Below, piece after piece: positions 39,700-54,000 of a DNA stretch of 64,000 nucleotides. This stretch comes from Epinephelus fuscoguttatus (taxonomy: Eukaryota; Chordata; Actinopteri; Perciformes; Serranidae). The stretch is from positions 24,253,356 to 24,317,355 of the forward strand of contig NC_064760.1 in the NCBI RefSeq assembly GCF_011397635.1. The letters are read 5' to 3'. Under the pieces are notes generated by a model. The model was given only the letters and a program-made list of their open reading frames with translations. It was not told the DNA's origin and did not search any database. A program made the position numbers and the translations under genes. Within the stretch, counting starts at the first letter, position 1. Every line of letters starts with the position of its first letter.

Positions 39700-40737
39700 C
39701 CACCACTGTCAAGTACTTTATTCACAATAAGGTCATTTTCTTCTTTAAAAAATCATTTTTAATATACAACACAATTTTTGACAAGACAACTCCGTTTACA
39801 GCTAAATTTGAGCTCTTGAGTTCCAGCTTCTCTCATAACCAAAGCAAGCACGTAGATGATGGGGGAGAGAAAGATGGAGTGAAAGGGACAGATGAACAAG
39901 GGTGGAAGTTAGAAGAAAGAATGAGGAGAAGACAGTAAGAGATAGAGAGGAGGAGGGGAGGGGGAGTAGAAAGAGGACTACGCTTAGTATGATTTTTGTA
40001 CTAAGAACCAAAATACTCAAATAAAATGAGAAAATAACAGTAATAAAAAACAGTAAGAAAGTAAGAGTTAAAGAGAAATAAAAGCAGAGGTGTACCGGGA
40101 TGCTGTATCCACGGCAACCTCACATGCATGTCTGTCTGTTTGACGCTTCTGCTCTGTCGTTTCACAAGTCCACATACACAAACACACACTCACGCAAACT
40201 TGAGTGTGTGCGCGCCCCCATGTTCCAAGCGAGTGTGCATCTCTGGGGGTTAGAGGGGGGGAAGGGGGGGTGGAGAGAGAGCGAGAGACAGGGAGGAGTG
40301 TGAGGGAGTGAGAGGGAGCGGGGGAGTCATCCCCCGACACATTTCTCCCTCATTCACTCCCTCCATCTCCCATCCTTCCCTCCTTTCCTAGAGCTGAGTA
40401 AAGAGTCTCTGTCTCCCGCATCACAGCTCCGGTCATCCTCTGTCCAACTGTGTCACTGTGTGTGTGTGTTTGTGTGTGTATGTGTGTGTAATATATATAA
40501 ATATATATCTATAAGCGATTCCATATCTGTGGAAACCTGTTTTGGCAGGCGCTGAAAACTGAGGAGCAGAAGCTGCTTTAAGTTTGTATCAAGGGGACAA
40601 AAGGGAGCCTGTGACTTATATAAGGTCTAAGTTAATACTGTCATTAGTGTACTTTACAAAACATAAATTAGTAGTAGAAGGTGAACTTCTTGGGAGAGTT
40701 GCATCGGTTCTGTAGTCGGGAATCCTCATCAGTGTTG

Positions 40738-40739
<2 letters not shown>

Positions 40740-40782
<43 letters not shown>
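40740..40782. repeat. (TG)n microsatellite in fbxw11 3' region
   Basis: About 21 uninterrupted TG units. Confidence 0.96.
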
Positions 40783-40784
<2 letters not shown>

Positions 40785-41545
40785 TGTATGTGTGTGTGCA
40801 TGTCACGGTACTGGCAGGCAATGGGCCCAAGCTCAAGAGTCTGTCAGAACGGGCAGGGAGGTGGAGGTGGCGGGGCGGGAGGTGGACAGAGAGATGACGA
40901 GGAGGAAGGAGAAGAGATGGGCTCCTTTCCATGATGGACGCACCCATCAGCCAATCAGCCCTGGGCTCCTCCAAGAAAGGATGCAGTGGATGGCGCCACC
41001 TGGGGGGGTAGCAAGGAGTCTGTAATCACACAAGGGTGTCTCAGAAAGTGTAAAACATACTGACTGAACACGGTTCTCTAACCATGCACAAATAATGAGG
41101 CTGCACCAGCGTCATCTGTTTAACATTCAAATCTTCTATTAAGACTTTCAAATCTAACAAAATCCTTCATTTGAATAATTTATCTTTTTTTTTTTTATTA
41201 AATCTGCTTCCTATTACTATTAAATGTAATTTATAGTGCTGAGATTCTGCTAGACACCCCCCCCCCCAATACAGCTGGGTGTCTACCTTTGTGTGTGGTA
41301 AACAGAGAGCAAACTGCTTTTCTAAATGTAGGCAAAGTGTTGATTTTAGAGGCTAAACGCAAAAAAAAAACTACAGTCTAAAACAGAGCATTTTGTTAGA
41401 TAAAAACATGCTGTGAATTTTGGAAATTAAAACAAATATCCCTTCTTTTTCTAAATCTTGACTTTTGGACTTCCAAAATCCTACGCAGCCACCACTGGAA
41501 TCTAATTCTGCAAGTAAGTATAATGCTAATAACAACAGCGTAGTC

Positions 41546-41848
41546 CAGTGGTTTCCAACTGGTGGGTCGTGGGTCCATTCTAAATGAACCACAAAAGACC
41601 TGTGAACATGTCAACTTTGTAAAAACACACACTTTATTTTTAAGTACAGATAACTCCCAGCACAGAGCTTTATTTTGAAGTTTTCTACAGTAGAGCGAGT
41701 GAATACCAAACAGCCACTTAAGAGAGACAGCAAACTAGCTCGACGACAAACTGAGTGTGAGCCGCTCATTATATTAAACTGTCTGGAACTTGAACTAATG
41801 ACTAAGGAGAAATCTGGACCCTGTGGCTGCACCAGTTGGGAACCACTG
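41546..41848. mobile_element. hAT-like MITE in the fbxw11 3' region
   Basis: 303 bp with ends CAGTGGTTTCCAACTGG and, in complement at the other end, CAGTGGTTCCCAACTGG: a 17-bp inverted repeat with one mismatch. Ends of this form are typical of hAT-derived MITEs. Flanking 8-mers (gcgtagtc and acatagat) match only in part, so the target duplication is decayed or absent. Confidence 0.82.
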
Positions 41849-42099
41849 ACATAGATTAATCTTTCTCTGCAACTGTGCAGAAATATTTGGTGTAAACAGA
41901 ATAAACAGATATGAAAAAGAGCAGAAAAATGCTGTGCAGCATTGGAAAGTTGATTTAGAATTCAGATAAACATTACCAATGAAGCTTCAAAGCTTTTAAT
42001 TATTCAGTACAGCCCTAACACATACACAACCTCATACGCAACAGTTTTACAAAAAGGTCAGATCAGCTAAGTGTGAATGTGTGTGTGTCGTTGTACCTG

Positions 42100-42261
42100 C
42101 TATCTAGAAATGTAAGTGTAGGTGCGGGAGGGAGATCGTCCCTCTGACTGGCCGTTGGTCGAGACGTTCAGGAAGTCCCAGATCAGAATGGTGTCGTCGT
42201 GAGAACTGCTGATGATCTGAAACTCATCAAACTGGAGGCGGAACACGCGGCCAGAGTGCTC
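42100..42261 (-). CDS. fbxw11: fbxw11 terminal coding exon 12
   Basis: 162 bases including the TAG stop: [53 protein letters not shown]. It closes the seventh WD40 blade and ends with the conserved C-terminus. The acceptor is ttttcag. Confidence 0.97.
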   Translation of the reverse strand, partial: EHSGRVFRLQFDEFQIISSSHDDTILIWDFLNVSTNGQSEGRSPSRTYTYISR

Positions 42262-45200
42262 CTGAAAACATGATAAATAAAGAGGTTATGTTAACATGCT
42301 GTGCACACAGGCAGACCACAGACTGTAAGAAAAACATGGACGTTTGTGATGTCATCCATGAAATGCATCGGTTGCAAGTTAACCGACCGAACATTAAAGA
42401 TTGTATGATATCAGAAGCAAACTCTCAATGTTGAGGCCAGCTGGCAGCACCACATCCACATCCAAGACATCACAAATACAACAGAGGTGTTCTGAATGTT
42501 TTGTCCACTTCATTTAGATCAGTGAGGGAAGACTGAATACTGGAAAGCCTCTCAGTATTACGCAAAGAATCAAATAGCAACACAACCAATGATAATAAAC
42601 TTAAATCTCCAGCTCTCTTAACAGTTTTACAACAAATGTGAAAAACAAAATCACATGGTATTTTCAGAGAAGTTTTATTTTTTAATCCTGTATAACTGAG
42701 ATCTTTTAAGGCAACAGCTAAAGTGCTTTAAAGGAGCTGCAGTTTAAGAGACCTGTTCCTTTTCTCCGTCAGTCAGCCATGTTGCAACAAGCTAAATGAA
42801 ATGACACTCACCACTAGAGTGCGCAGACATAATGTGCTGGCGGGGGCTCGTGGGTCCAGGGCTGCCTGCAGGTCCCACACCTTGATCTTCCTGCAGAGAG
42901 AAACATGAGATGACATGTCGTCAGAAACAAAATGCGTCTCTGTGCACAAAGCTGTGTGTGTGTGTGTGTGTGTGTGTGTGAGTGAGTGAGTGAGACTAAC
43001 CCATCGTAGGCGCCGCTGACAATCCTTTTGTTGTCAAAGCGAATGCAACGCACCAGCTCCTCATGACCTTCAAGCACTCGCAAACATGCTCCACACTCTA
43101 TGTCCCATAACCTGGAGAAAGAGAAGTCTTAGTAAACACGAAGCAAAATACACCCTTGATACTGTGATATTATTTTAAACAATGACATTTGATTAAATTA
43201 AGACTTTCTGACCGACTGGTCGTCCTTGTATTTTAAATTCATCGTCAGTCTGTGTAACACATACATGCATATGTTTAATCTCACACACGTACCGGATTGT
43301 GTTGTCAGACGAGCCGCTGACCACCAGACGGTCTCTGTACTGTAGACAGGCGATGCCCCTCTTATGACCATTAAGAGTGCGCACAAACTCACAGGTGCTG
43401 GTGCTCCATACCTGCAGAGAGCAGCACAAAACACTTTGTGAAACAGTGGCCTGGGTTTATTTAGATGTGTACAGCCTTTCAACATCCACTCTGAAACTCA
43501 CTTGGTGGGTTTGAAACTACAGAACAAATTTGGTATTTCTAGTTACACTGTAAGTATCTCAGCTGAACAGACTGAATTATGAGGTCTAATCATACAAAAC
43601 TGTGGGAACAGGAAACAAAATCTCTGTGTGCTCCAGACTTTAACAGACAAATAACATAACATACCCTGCAGCCACTATCAGAAAAATGTTTCTCTAGAAT
43701 CCACCTCCTCAGCTCCTGTTACCTTGATGGTGCGGTCCCCTGAGGCGGACACAATATATTTGTCGTCAAAATCGACCACGTTGACAGCAGCCCTGTGTCC
43801 CACGAGGACACGACGTAGGCTGATGTCAGTAGGAGAGGCCATGTCCCAGACGGCGATTGAACGGTCCTTGGAGCAGGTGACCATCAGGCCGTTGGCAAAG
43901 CGCAGGTGAAGAACTGCCTCGTTGTGATGGATCAGTGTGTTCAGTACCTCACCCGTCGTCACCTCCCACACCCTGCAGAGGGTGAGCGGTAGAAGGAGAG
44001 GGATGGAGGGAGAGAAAACAGAAGTGGGGAGAAATGACAGATTGGCCGAAAGATGAGGGCAAAGGTGTCAGGCAGAGGAAAAGAAAAGGCAGGAAGGGAA
44101 AATGGGGATGTGGAATGGGAGGGGAGGGGTGTGAGACAAAGAGGGAAGAAATGACAAAGGGGTGAGAAAAGTGGAAAATGATAGGAGGAAGGGGTGAGTA
44201 GGAAAGAAAAACGAGACGAGGGCAGCGGGGAGAGTGGTCAAAATGAAAGAAAAGAAGGTTGAAGACGGAGAGTGGAAAAGAAATGTAATGGGAGTGAAGG
44301 AAAAAGGAAAACAATGGAGACAGGAGAGAGAATTATGTTTATTAGTTTTACAATGGAGAGCAACGGAGAGTTCACACATACTGTATAAACTGCACACACA
44401 CACGCACACTCACACAGAGGGGCGGCTGCGAAGAACATGTTACTGAACTGCACCGCTGGGCATTGAGAGTCAAATGCAGAACACACTGGAAAAAGCTGAC
44501 AACCGAACCTACAAACAAAGTGCCTGTCAAGCTGTTGCTAAGGAAGTGAAGTCACATTTTCCTTGGATACCGCCCAGCGAGTACGGCTGAAGTGTGAAGT
44601 AATAAGAGAATTAATGTTGAGCTTCTGTGTGCAGTAGCCAAGCAAGTGTCAACATACACACACACGCCAGGTCTTTAAATATCCGCAATAAAACACATCA
44701 CACTATCTCTGGTAATGATAGTAAATCTAACTCATTATGAAATAATAAACGTCAACATCTATGTATTCCCTGCCAGATTGTGAGAGCAGCTGCAGGTTGG
44801 GTGGGAACTCATCGTAAACTATGGGCAGCAGTTGGTGTGTTTGTCACGACTGGGTACAAAGTGGACTATAAGCATACAGTATGTGAGATGACACATAGTG
44901 CGTCAACAGCAAGAATACTGTATTTTGAACACTGTGGTGCACTATGGTTAGGAATATACATTTAAAAATCAAATTAACTGATGTCAAAATTTATTTTTCT
45001 GTTTTTTACTTTGCTTGAATCATCTGCAGTTAACTTTACAGCAGAGGTGTATTTTACATGAAATATTTTGCATCAGGATTGTGGCAGCCTTTAAAGCAAT
45101 TAAGCACAACAACAACAGTTTCAGGTGATAACAAAATATGTCATCTCATCTTATAAACAGTACAGTATGTAGTTTTATAGATGTTGCTCTGTGTATGAAC

Positions 45201-48200
45201 TACTTATTATATTCTACAGATGCACTTCATTTTGAATGAACACTTTGACTGAATTTAAGCCTACTTCAGGAGCCGCTTCTTTGTTCATTTGTTGACATGA
45301 ATGTCTTTAAATAACAGAAAGATGGAGCCAGATTTTTCTCCTTTGTCTTTGACCTTGAGATGTAGTGAAGGAATTAAGTAGATTAAGGTGAAAGATTTGA
45401 GCTACTTTACAAATCAGTCAGTCTAATCACTAAGGCCTCGTTCAGACTGCCAACTTCGTTTTTTGACATAGACAGATTCATCCAGATTGATTCAAGGAAG
45501 TCTGGACAGCAAAGAACACACATTAAATCCAAACCACATTTGATTCCAACTGGACTTCTACAGATGTGTCTCAGTCCATCCGCTTTAGCTGCTCAAATCT
45601 GATTTCAAAGTGTCTTTTGCGTCACTTGCAACACGAAAAACAACAACAAAGTCAAATCCAGACTGACAAAGTGCTGAGCAGAAGTCATGCTGCTGCTAGC
45701 AGAGCATTATAGAGGAGTTTGTCTCATGCGATGGAGGAGTTCTGATCTCAATTTGTGCATGACCGTTTGGAGCGCACGCTGCTTTGGAAAGCCACATCAT
45801 CAGCAGGAATGGGTGTTGTTAAGAATTTATCGATACTACTACTATTATCGATACTCCTTATTGGTTCTTTTTTTCACTGTAATTGCTTTTTAGAAAGTAT
45901 ATTAATTTGTTAGCAATGGCCAAGGTTGGAGTATTTATGTATGCGAAAGCATTTGTAAAGATTATGTTCTAACATGGACCCTAGGAAGAGTAGCTGTTGC
46001 CTTGGTTACAACTAATGGGGATCCAAATAAACAATAAACACAAATCCAATCTGATTAACAGTGCGGACCATCTGTAAGATCTGATTTGAGAAACAAATCT
46101 GATTTGCCCGCAGTCTGATTGTAGCCTAAGAGCAGGAATGCAGCTTTGACTACATCTTTTTACAAAGTTACAAAGATAGAGTTTGTAGAATTTAGGGGCA
46201 TCTACTGGCAGAAATGATTTTCATTAGTTTATTATAACTTTAAAGAAAGAATTGCTGCGTTTTAGTTACCTTAGAATGAGCCGTTTTCATCTGCAAACAG
46301 AGCAGGTCATCTTCCACAGTGCCTACCATGATGTTCTACAGTAGCCCAGAACGGACAAACCAAACACTGGCTCTAATAAGGCCATTTGTGTTGTTGCGTT
46401 GGCCACTGTAGTTCTCCTACATGCTTGGCACACGAGAGAAGTTTCAGGTCTGCAACCTCACCGCTACATACTGCTAAACCCTATACACTGGATCTTTAAG
46501 TAAGCAGTTTATTTGTTATTGATATATATGAATTATCATTAATCTAACCTCCACTGTGAAGTATTCCTTTCAGTTTGAGAAGGTGTGCTGCAGAAACACA
46601 CTTGTTTCATAACTTGAAAATAAGCTGAAAAAAGAAGCGGTGTATTGAACAGTGACTAATCAGAGGTTTAGTGGCAGAGGCAAATGTGGAAAAGGACTTG
46701 ATGTGCCAAGCATCACCACCATGCTCACAATGGCAGCATAAGCACCCTAATATGTCAGCTGTCATGTAGCTGCCTGGCCATTAACAACAGAGGGATTCTG
46801 CTCTGTTTGAATCACATGTAGAGCTCTGTCTTTGTCTGCCTACGTGTCTCTGTGTGTGCCTGTGCGTGCGTGTCCGTCTGCTTGTCTTGTTCGTTCTATT
46901 TAGACACAACTGACTAATATGTGGAGGCATGGAGCGCATATTTGATCATTTATCATTCATCAGATCATTTAAATCATATTTAATATATTTTTAATATCGT
47001 TCACAAGAGATCATCAGCATGTTTCCTGCCAAATTCGCACGCGGATTTCAGAAAACAGTCCAGACGCCAAAACTATGCTGCAGATTGCAACCGGCCATTG
47101 CATGCCCAGTGTGAACAGCCCCATTGCTCAACGAGGGCATCGAAGGGAAGTGGGCAGCAGTCCACAGAAAAATCGATGTGCTTTGTGTTGCTTCCACGTT
47201 CAGTGTGAACCAGAGCATGTGAGGGGAGCGGAGCAGGTGAAAATTTCCGCTCCTCGCTCGCTGACCTGTCACTTTGCGCCGCTCGTCCGCTCCGCTCGGT
47301 TCTGCGCATTCTTCGCTCCGCTCCATCATAAATTTTATCCCGCTCCACTCGCTCACCACTCCGCTAAAAAAAAAAAAAACTGCGTCGTACTACCCTAACC
47401 TGTAATCTTCTATTCACAAATAAAACGGGGTCTGCCCATTTTTCCGACAGCCCATCGGTCCGACATCCCATTGTTCCAACCATATTAAACCCATTGTTCC
47501 GAAGTCCTGTTGTTCCGAAATCATGACGATGCCCTGTGGTTAAGGTCTGGTTAGGTTTAGGCACAAAAACCACTTGGTTAGGGTCAGGAAAAGATCATGG
47601 TGTGGGTTAAAATGAAAAAGAAAGTGACAAACACATAAGCCGTGAGCCTGTTCCGCCTCAAGCCTTTCCCAGCTGACCCAGAGACGGTCGCGGCGCACCA
47701 TCAAGGCAGAAATACGCCCACCGGGAGCCGTTCAGCACCACGGAGAGCTCCCCACACAACCCGGATCCCAGAGTTAATAACAGGAGGTTATGGTGTTTCA
47801 TTCTCTCCTCTCTATGACACTTGTATCTCGACCAGTAGCCTACTTTTGTTGCGTTGCTGATCCTCTATGGTACACAAATACAGAAATAATCACATATCGG
47901 AACAACGGGACGTCGGACTAATGAGAGGTCGGAACAATGCTATGGCACCAATAAAACATGAGCTTGGTAGATTCTCCGGGGAAGCCCTCTCCCCACAATT
48001 AGGGACCGTTCTACACGGTACCGCTGGCAGGGTGGAAATAAGTCAAAGTGTAGAGGAGACGGACCAGGTTAAGCGGCCGACCTCCGAAGCCCTCTCGCCT
48101 CTCCCCGCAGTTAGGGACCGTTCTCCAAGGTACCACTGCTTCTCTTCTCAGTTTCTTTTCTGAAGTACACAGTAAACTCCATAGTTTTGAAAGAAAATAG

Positions 48201-51037
48201 TGTGGGTGTGCACAGGTGCAAAGATGCATTCTGGGTGGGGCATGAGCGACCGGAGTGAAATTGGAGCGAGAGATAAGGCTCCGCTCCACCTTTTAAAAAA
48301 ATAGCCACTCCTCGCTCAACACAAAATCCTCCTGCTCCGCTCACATGCTCTGGTGTGAACCACCTAGCCTGCTACTGTGTGTCTCACCGTGCTGGAGTGA
48401 AGCGTATCCATGGTCTGCTCTAGCAGGGGACCCGTGGTGTGTTGGAGGTCTTCATGGAGAACATAATCTGTGATGCCATCACCCAGCTATACCGAGCATG
48501 CTGAGGAAGGCCATAAACGCCATGGATGTGGCGTATGCTCTTTAGAGGCAAGGACGCACTCTGTATGGCTTCGTGGATAAATAGATACTTTGGTAATTAA
48601 TATCCAAAAATCTGTTTTGTCTTCGCAACACATCTTATAGGGGACACAATAGTAGGCTATTTAATATGCTGTTAATGAATTTAATTATTTGGTACCAAAC
48701 ATTTTGGCCCTTGATGTTTTAATCTGTTGGACAACTACACATGATATCGTCCAAAAGCCAGCATATACCAGCTAATGTAAACTCTGAGCGTGTCATGCAG
48801 ACTTTAGCATAGTAGTGCAATTTTAGTTTCATAAATAAAGTAGCTAAATGCCCATCTACTTTTTGTCTCATGTTGCCAAATTTAACCAAGGAGGTACATT
48901 ATGTTCAAACTGAAAATAGGTTGGGAACTTAAGATAAAAAAACTGGCATTTGATCCGAGCATAGTGGAGCAGTAAATCCCTGCAACTCATCAAAACGTCC
49001 AGTCTGATTAACACTCAGCAGAAGTGTTACTACTTGCTGGTCGTACTCCAAAACACAGTGTGTTCTTTCTGTGACAAGATGTGTGTCGTACCTGACAGTT
49101 GAATCAGAAGACCCGGTGACGATGACTCTCTCATCATACTGCAGACACAACACTGAGCCTGTGTGACCGGTCAGTATCTTCAGACATTCCAGAGACTGCT
49201 TATCCCAGATCTATCAGGAGAAAGCACAGGAGTAGGAAGAGGATGAAGAAGCAGAGGGAGATAGAGGAGGACAAAGAGAAAAAAGAATAATAAGTGGTTG
49301 TGAAAAGGTTGCAGATTTGGGTCATGCTAAGAATGGCCTATTCTCACAGCAGTGTTCATGCCCCATTTCCCCACTGCTGTGCTGAGCTCTGAGTGTGTAC
49401 GTAAGAGCCCTTTCAAGCTCAGCCTCCTCCAGAACAATAAGAAGACAAATCCACTCTTCTCCTCCCTCCATCCTCCCCTTCTCTTCATCATCTTTTCCTC
49501 TTCTCCCAGGCCAGACAGATAAGTGGAACACACAACGGTTCTGGAGCTGAGCTCTTTTATCCTATAATTCACTTGTGTTCTGTCTCAGTGTCTGCTGGGT
49601 TAGCTCAGCGCCATAGACAATAAGATGATAAGCCATACTGAGCCGGAAGAAAAGATTCAATTCATAACTACACAAACCCAGGTAGGAAGAAAACAACCAC
49701 ACACAGCATGCATGTGTTTCTCAGAGCCAACACTCTGGCTGCTGGTGCTTTGGGACAGCAGGGGCAACAGGAAACAAAGTGATGGGACTTAAGCTTCTAA
49801 CCAACCTTCTTCCAACCATGTAAAAGTCCAATATATATACTGTTACTGATGTTTAAGTGTTACCAGTAGGGGTGTAGTGATATTCCAGCCTTCACAGCTA
49901 TGACATTTAAAACATGACAACAGAAATAAAAAATTTTGAAAGGGAAAAGGGGCTTTGCAGTTGCCACTTACAGGTTCAGGTTCAGGTTCAGGACGGGTTC
50001 AGTGTGTAGATTTTAGGGGGATATTTTAGCAGAAATGGAATATAATATGGTAAGTATGTTTTCTTTTATGTACAATCACCTGAAAATAAAACATACTGTG
50101 TTTTTACGACCCTAGAATTAGCCGTTTAAATACACATAAACAGCAGTTTCCCATTTACAGGGATTGCCATGTTGCACCGCCATGTTTTTAGAGTAGCCCA
50201 GAATGGACACACCAAATACTGGCTCTGGATAGGGCCATTAAAGTTTATGCATCAGCCGCCATAGTTCTAAGCCCCTCTGCAGCAGGCACTGGTGGGAAAA
50301 TACTGATGTTTTTTTTAAACGAAAATCCTTTATTCAGTGTTTTGACCGGTGCGTTTGTTTTGGTTTAGGTGACAAAGATGCTAACCCCCAAAGGATGTCC
50401 AGGGGTGTGCAAGATCAGCTTTAAAATGTGGATTTGCAGTTTATCTTAGCATGAAGATTTAAGGGGAAACTCATCCCATAATTAATGTAATCTTACTGCT
50501 ACAAAAGTAATGTTAAGAGAACATCAGTTCAAGGAACTTAAAAAAAATTAATTATCGTAAACACTGGCTCCCATCTTGCATTTACTCACACAATTTTGTA
50601 ATAATGACACTGCTGTATAAACTTAACCTCTTGTGTGTGTTTGCTGCATTATCTACACTGTTGTCTCATGAAGTTGTCTCAGGTTCCAAAACTAATCCAA
50701 AAGCAAATTGTTTTATTATGTTACGACAGTATTAGCCTTGCTAATATTATCTTAGCAGAAAGTAAATGGAACCATCAGAGGCTAATGCTAATGTCAATTT
50801 AGCTGGGACTTTGGCCAAGGAACTCAACTTATGCTATTATTATTTAAGAATGGAATTTGGAACAAGTAAATATGGCTAGCATCCCCTGCATCAAAACAAC
50901 TCAACAGTATCAGGTTATCTTTAGGCATGCAGGCGCAGGTGCACTGCATGCGTCAAGCACAGATGTCAGGAGCTATATTTTTTTAAGTCAACTCAGAAGA
51001 CGTGGCTCTCATTTCATTCTCTGTGACTCTGTCCTCG

Positions 51038-51071
<34 letters not shown>

Positions 51072-54000
51072 TGGATTCTCGCGTGATCTTGTGATTCTCG
51101 CCAGCTGCCTTGCAACATGATTTGGGCAGACATGGAGGAGAGTGAGGTTGTAAACGCAGAAACCTGAAACACTTTAAATGACTGTTCTCAGGAACCTTAA
51201 AAGCTTAAAAAATAATTTTACTTTTACTGTTTTGTGTCTTTTGTTTTAAATTGTTCAAAGTGTTGTCTCATGTGATGCAGGTGTTTTTTGTTTGCATTAG
51301 GGTTCCAAAAAATAAAATAAAAGAGGAAAACAAATACAACATACAAACTACTGTACTGTGATGTATACCATTATTGTGATATAAAATTACATATACCATG
51401 ATTGAAGATTTTGGCCACATCCCTAGGTGCTACCAGCTGTAATCCTAGTCAATGAGTTTCTGTGTCCACGAGCCGTCGGTGCATTGCCCGTTCATCTACC
51501 ATCCATCATGGGCGACTGTGGCTCAGGAGTTACAGTGGGTCGTCCACCAATCGGAAGATCAGTGGCTCGATCCCCGGCTCCTCCAGTCCGCATGTTGAAG
51601 TATCCTTAAGCAAGATACTGAACCCTAAATTGCTCCCAGTGGCTGTTATATCGGTGTGTGGGTGTGTTCAAGCTGAGTAGCAGGTGGCACCTTGTATGGT
51701 AGCCTCAGCCACCCATGTGTGAATATGTTTGTCAATGGGTGAATGTGATATTTAGTTAAAGCACTTGGAGTAGTCTGAAGACTAGAAAGGTGATATACAG
51801 GTCCCAGGTCCACATAAACAACAATGACAGTAGAGATTTGGCATTAGAACATAAGGAAATTATACCTCATAAACAAACACCCTTTTCCTAATTTGTCCAC
51901 TAAAGTCCCTGCTAATATGTTGACTAGACAGATCCTTAAGAGGTTATATAAAGAATATGTGACCGGCACATTGGCAAAAATAATAAAGTGGGCAAATTCA
52001 TTCACTATCACAGACCTCAGACTGCCCTTTATGATTACACGCACGTACCTTGATGGAATTGTCCCTAAGGCCACTGATGATCTTGTCATCGTCGTACTGG
52101 AGACAGTAGACCCCTTTACTATTTTCTGAGCGACACTGAATCCTCTGCAAGTTGTGTCTGCCACATCGCCAATTTGCCTCAATAGTCTGGAGAAAGGAGG
52201 GAGAAACAATGAGAAAGATGAACACAACAGGCAACCAAGAAGAGAAAGAGAAGCAATGTAGCTGAACAGAGAGAGAAGATGGAGGCAAATATCATGTCAT
52301 GTAATATTATTAGAGGAGGACAGTTAAAGATGTAATGTAGCCAGATGGGAAGTGGTTCAAATGAGTCCATATGAACTAGGGGTGTCATAATAAACCAGTA
52401 TTGACGATAACCGTGATATTTAAAAGTGAAATGCTGATATTGTGTTAATAATATACATGTGATAATATCATGTAAATAATCCAGAGCCTCTCAAACCATT
52501 TCTGCTTCCTAACATTCTCGCTTTGTCTCCCTTACCCAACTACATCTGGTTGCCTTGTCACTATCCCTTAAGTGCGATTGCTCTTTTTGTACGTTTTTGT
52601 ACAGTGGTGATTACAGACTCTCTCTCCATCTCCCTATACTCATGTTTTGTATTTTGAGTAACATTCATTTGCAAAAAAAGACACAACATACAGTAAACTA
52701 AGTTAAAGATGAATATGACTGATAGCATTATTTTAATGTTTTTTAAATACAGATATCATAATAATATTGTAATTGTGAACTTTGGCCATGATAACCATGT
52801 AGTGAAAATCTGGCGTCGTGCTAGCCCTGATATGAACCCATTCATGCTTTCCAGGGTTTTCGACACACTATAATAAATTCTGTGCAAGTGGCATTTTTAA
52901 CAAGGAAAGAAAATATTTTTATATTAATAAGTAAATGAAAACAGTGTTCACATTATACTGAAACCCATTTCACTGTCTCTTACCTCTATGTCTTGGATGA
53001 TCTTGGGATAAAGGGAGTGATAGTAGGAGTTGGGTGGGACTTCTGATGTGCGGTTCTTGAACAGATATTTCTCCCTAGGGAAAGACAAATATAAGAATGA
53101 CAGCTGCTTTGTATGCACAGGAGTATAAACTTACTTCCTCCTTCTCTACCTTTCCTTTTTGTCCTAAATCTACTGGCAAAAAAAACAAAAGACGTACAAG
53201 CACACTAAAAAACAAGTGGTTTAACTTTATCCTCAGAGGGCATCCTTTTAATTTCTGCCAGAGTGTTGGCCAGTTTTAGATCTTATTGTAAAACAAAAGA
53301 ACAATAGCCAGCCTGTTATATGTGTGTGTGAGTGTAGTAGGTCTAGGTCTATTCTCACCACTGGTGTCTCTCAGACAGGCCTTTCCAGAGCGGGTCCGTG
53401 CGGACCATGCGTTCAATGAGCTTCTTCCACAGCATACCCTCAGAGATGACCCTCTGCCACTCCTTACACACCAGCTCTGCCGAGCACAGCGAGCGTGCAT
53501 CCAGGAAAGACAGGATGTTCTCCGCTATGTGATCCAAGCCTTGGGCTAAAGAGGGGAAGAAAAAGGCTGAGTGGAGTGTTTGTTGCAAAATGAATAGGAT
53601 TTCATCTGGTCAGTTTATCGGTGCCTAGGGTTCATTATTTTTAACTGTTATCCATGTTTATAGGTATTTAGTTCGAATATTAAAAATGCCTTGAAGATCA
53701 GATGAAGAAAATCAATCACACAAAAGTGGATGCATGGACATAATTCAAATCCAATTTCATAAAACCTGAGAGTGAGGAGTCAACGCGTCAATGCTACTAA
53801 ACGTTGCATTTCTATCTGTATTTGTACCTGGCAGCGCAGTGATGAAGTCCCTCTGCAGCATGGGTTTGAGGTAGGAGTTGATGTGGCCGTGCTGGTAGTG
53901 GCACATACGGGAGATCAGGCGCTCGACAAACTCCACCTGGTCGGCCTCTGACCACTGGTCAAACAGGGCGATGCAGTGTTCCTTCTCCTTCTCGTAGTTA

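Larger units (their letters stand above)
39700..42099 (-). other. fbxw11: Probable fbxw11 3'UTR
   Basis: No coding frame. Minus-strand AATAAA signals can be read at 39717-39722 and in the 41.2-41.7 kb stretch. Use of the most distal gives a 3'UTR of about 2.4 kb. The segment holds a (TG)n microsatellite (40740-40782), a GA-rich tract around 40260 and a hAT-like MITE (41546-41848). The end of the transcript is an inference. Confidence 0.45.
47211..48352. mobile_element. Non-autonomous hAT transposon in fbxw11 intron 7
   Basis: Terminal inverted repeats start CAGAGCATGTGAG at both ends (47211 and, in complement, 48352). They are flanked by an exact 8-bp direct repeat GTGTGAAC (47203-47210 and 48353-48360), the hAT signature. 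Subterminal GGAGCGG-type motifs recur near both ends. No transposase frame was found. The interior carries another repeat (ttccgac / gtcggaac motifs, about 47430-47935) and a dispersed fragment (47536-47613), so it has probably been invaded. Confidence 0.9.

Noticed and set aside
47048-47359. Open frames at the left end of the hAT element as transposase
   Set aside because: About 100 codons, partly outside the element, with no hAT dimerisation or zinc-finger motif.
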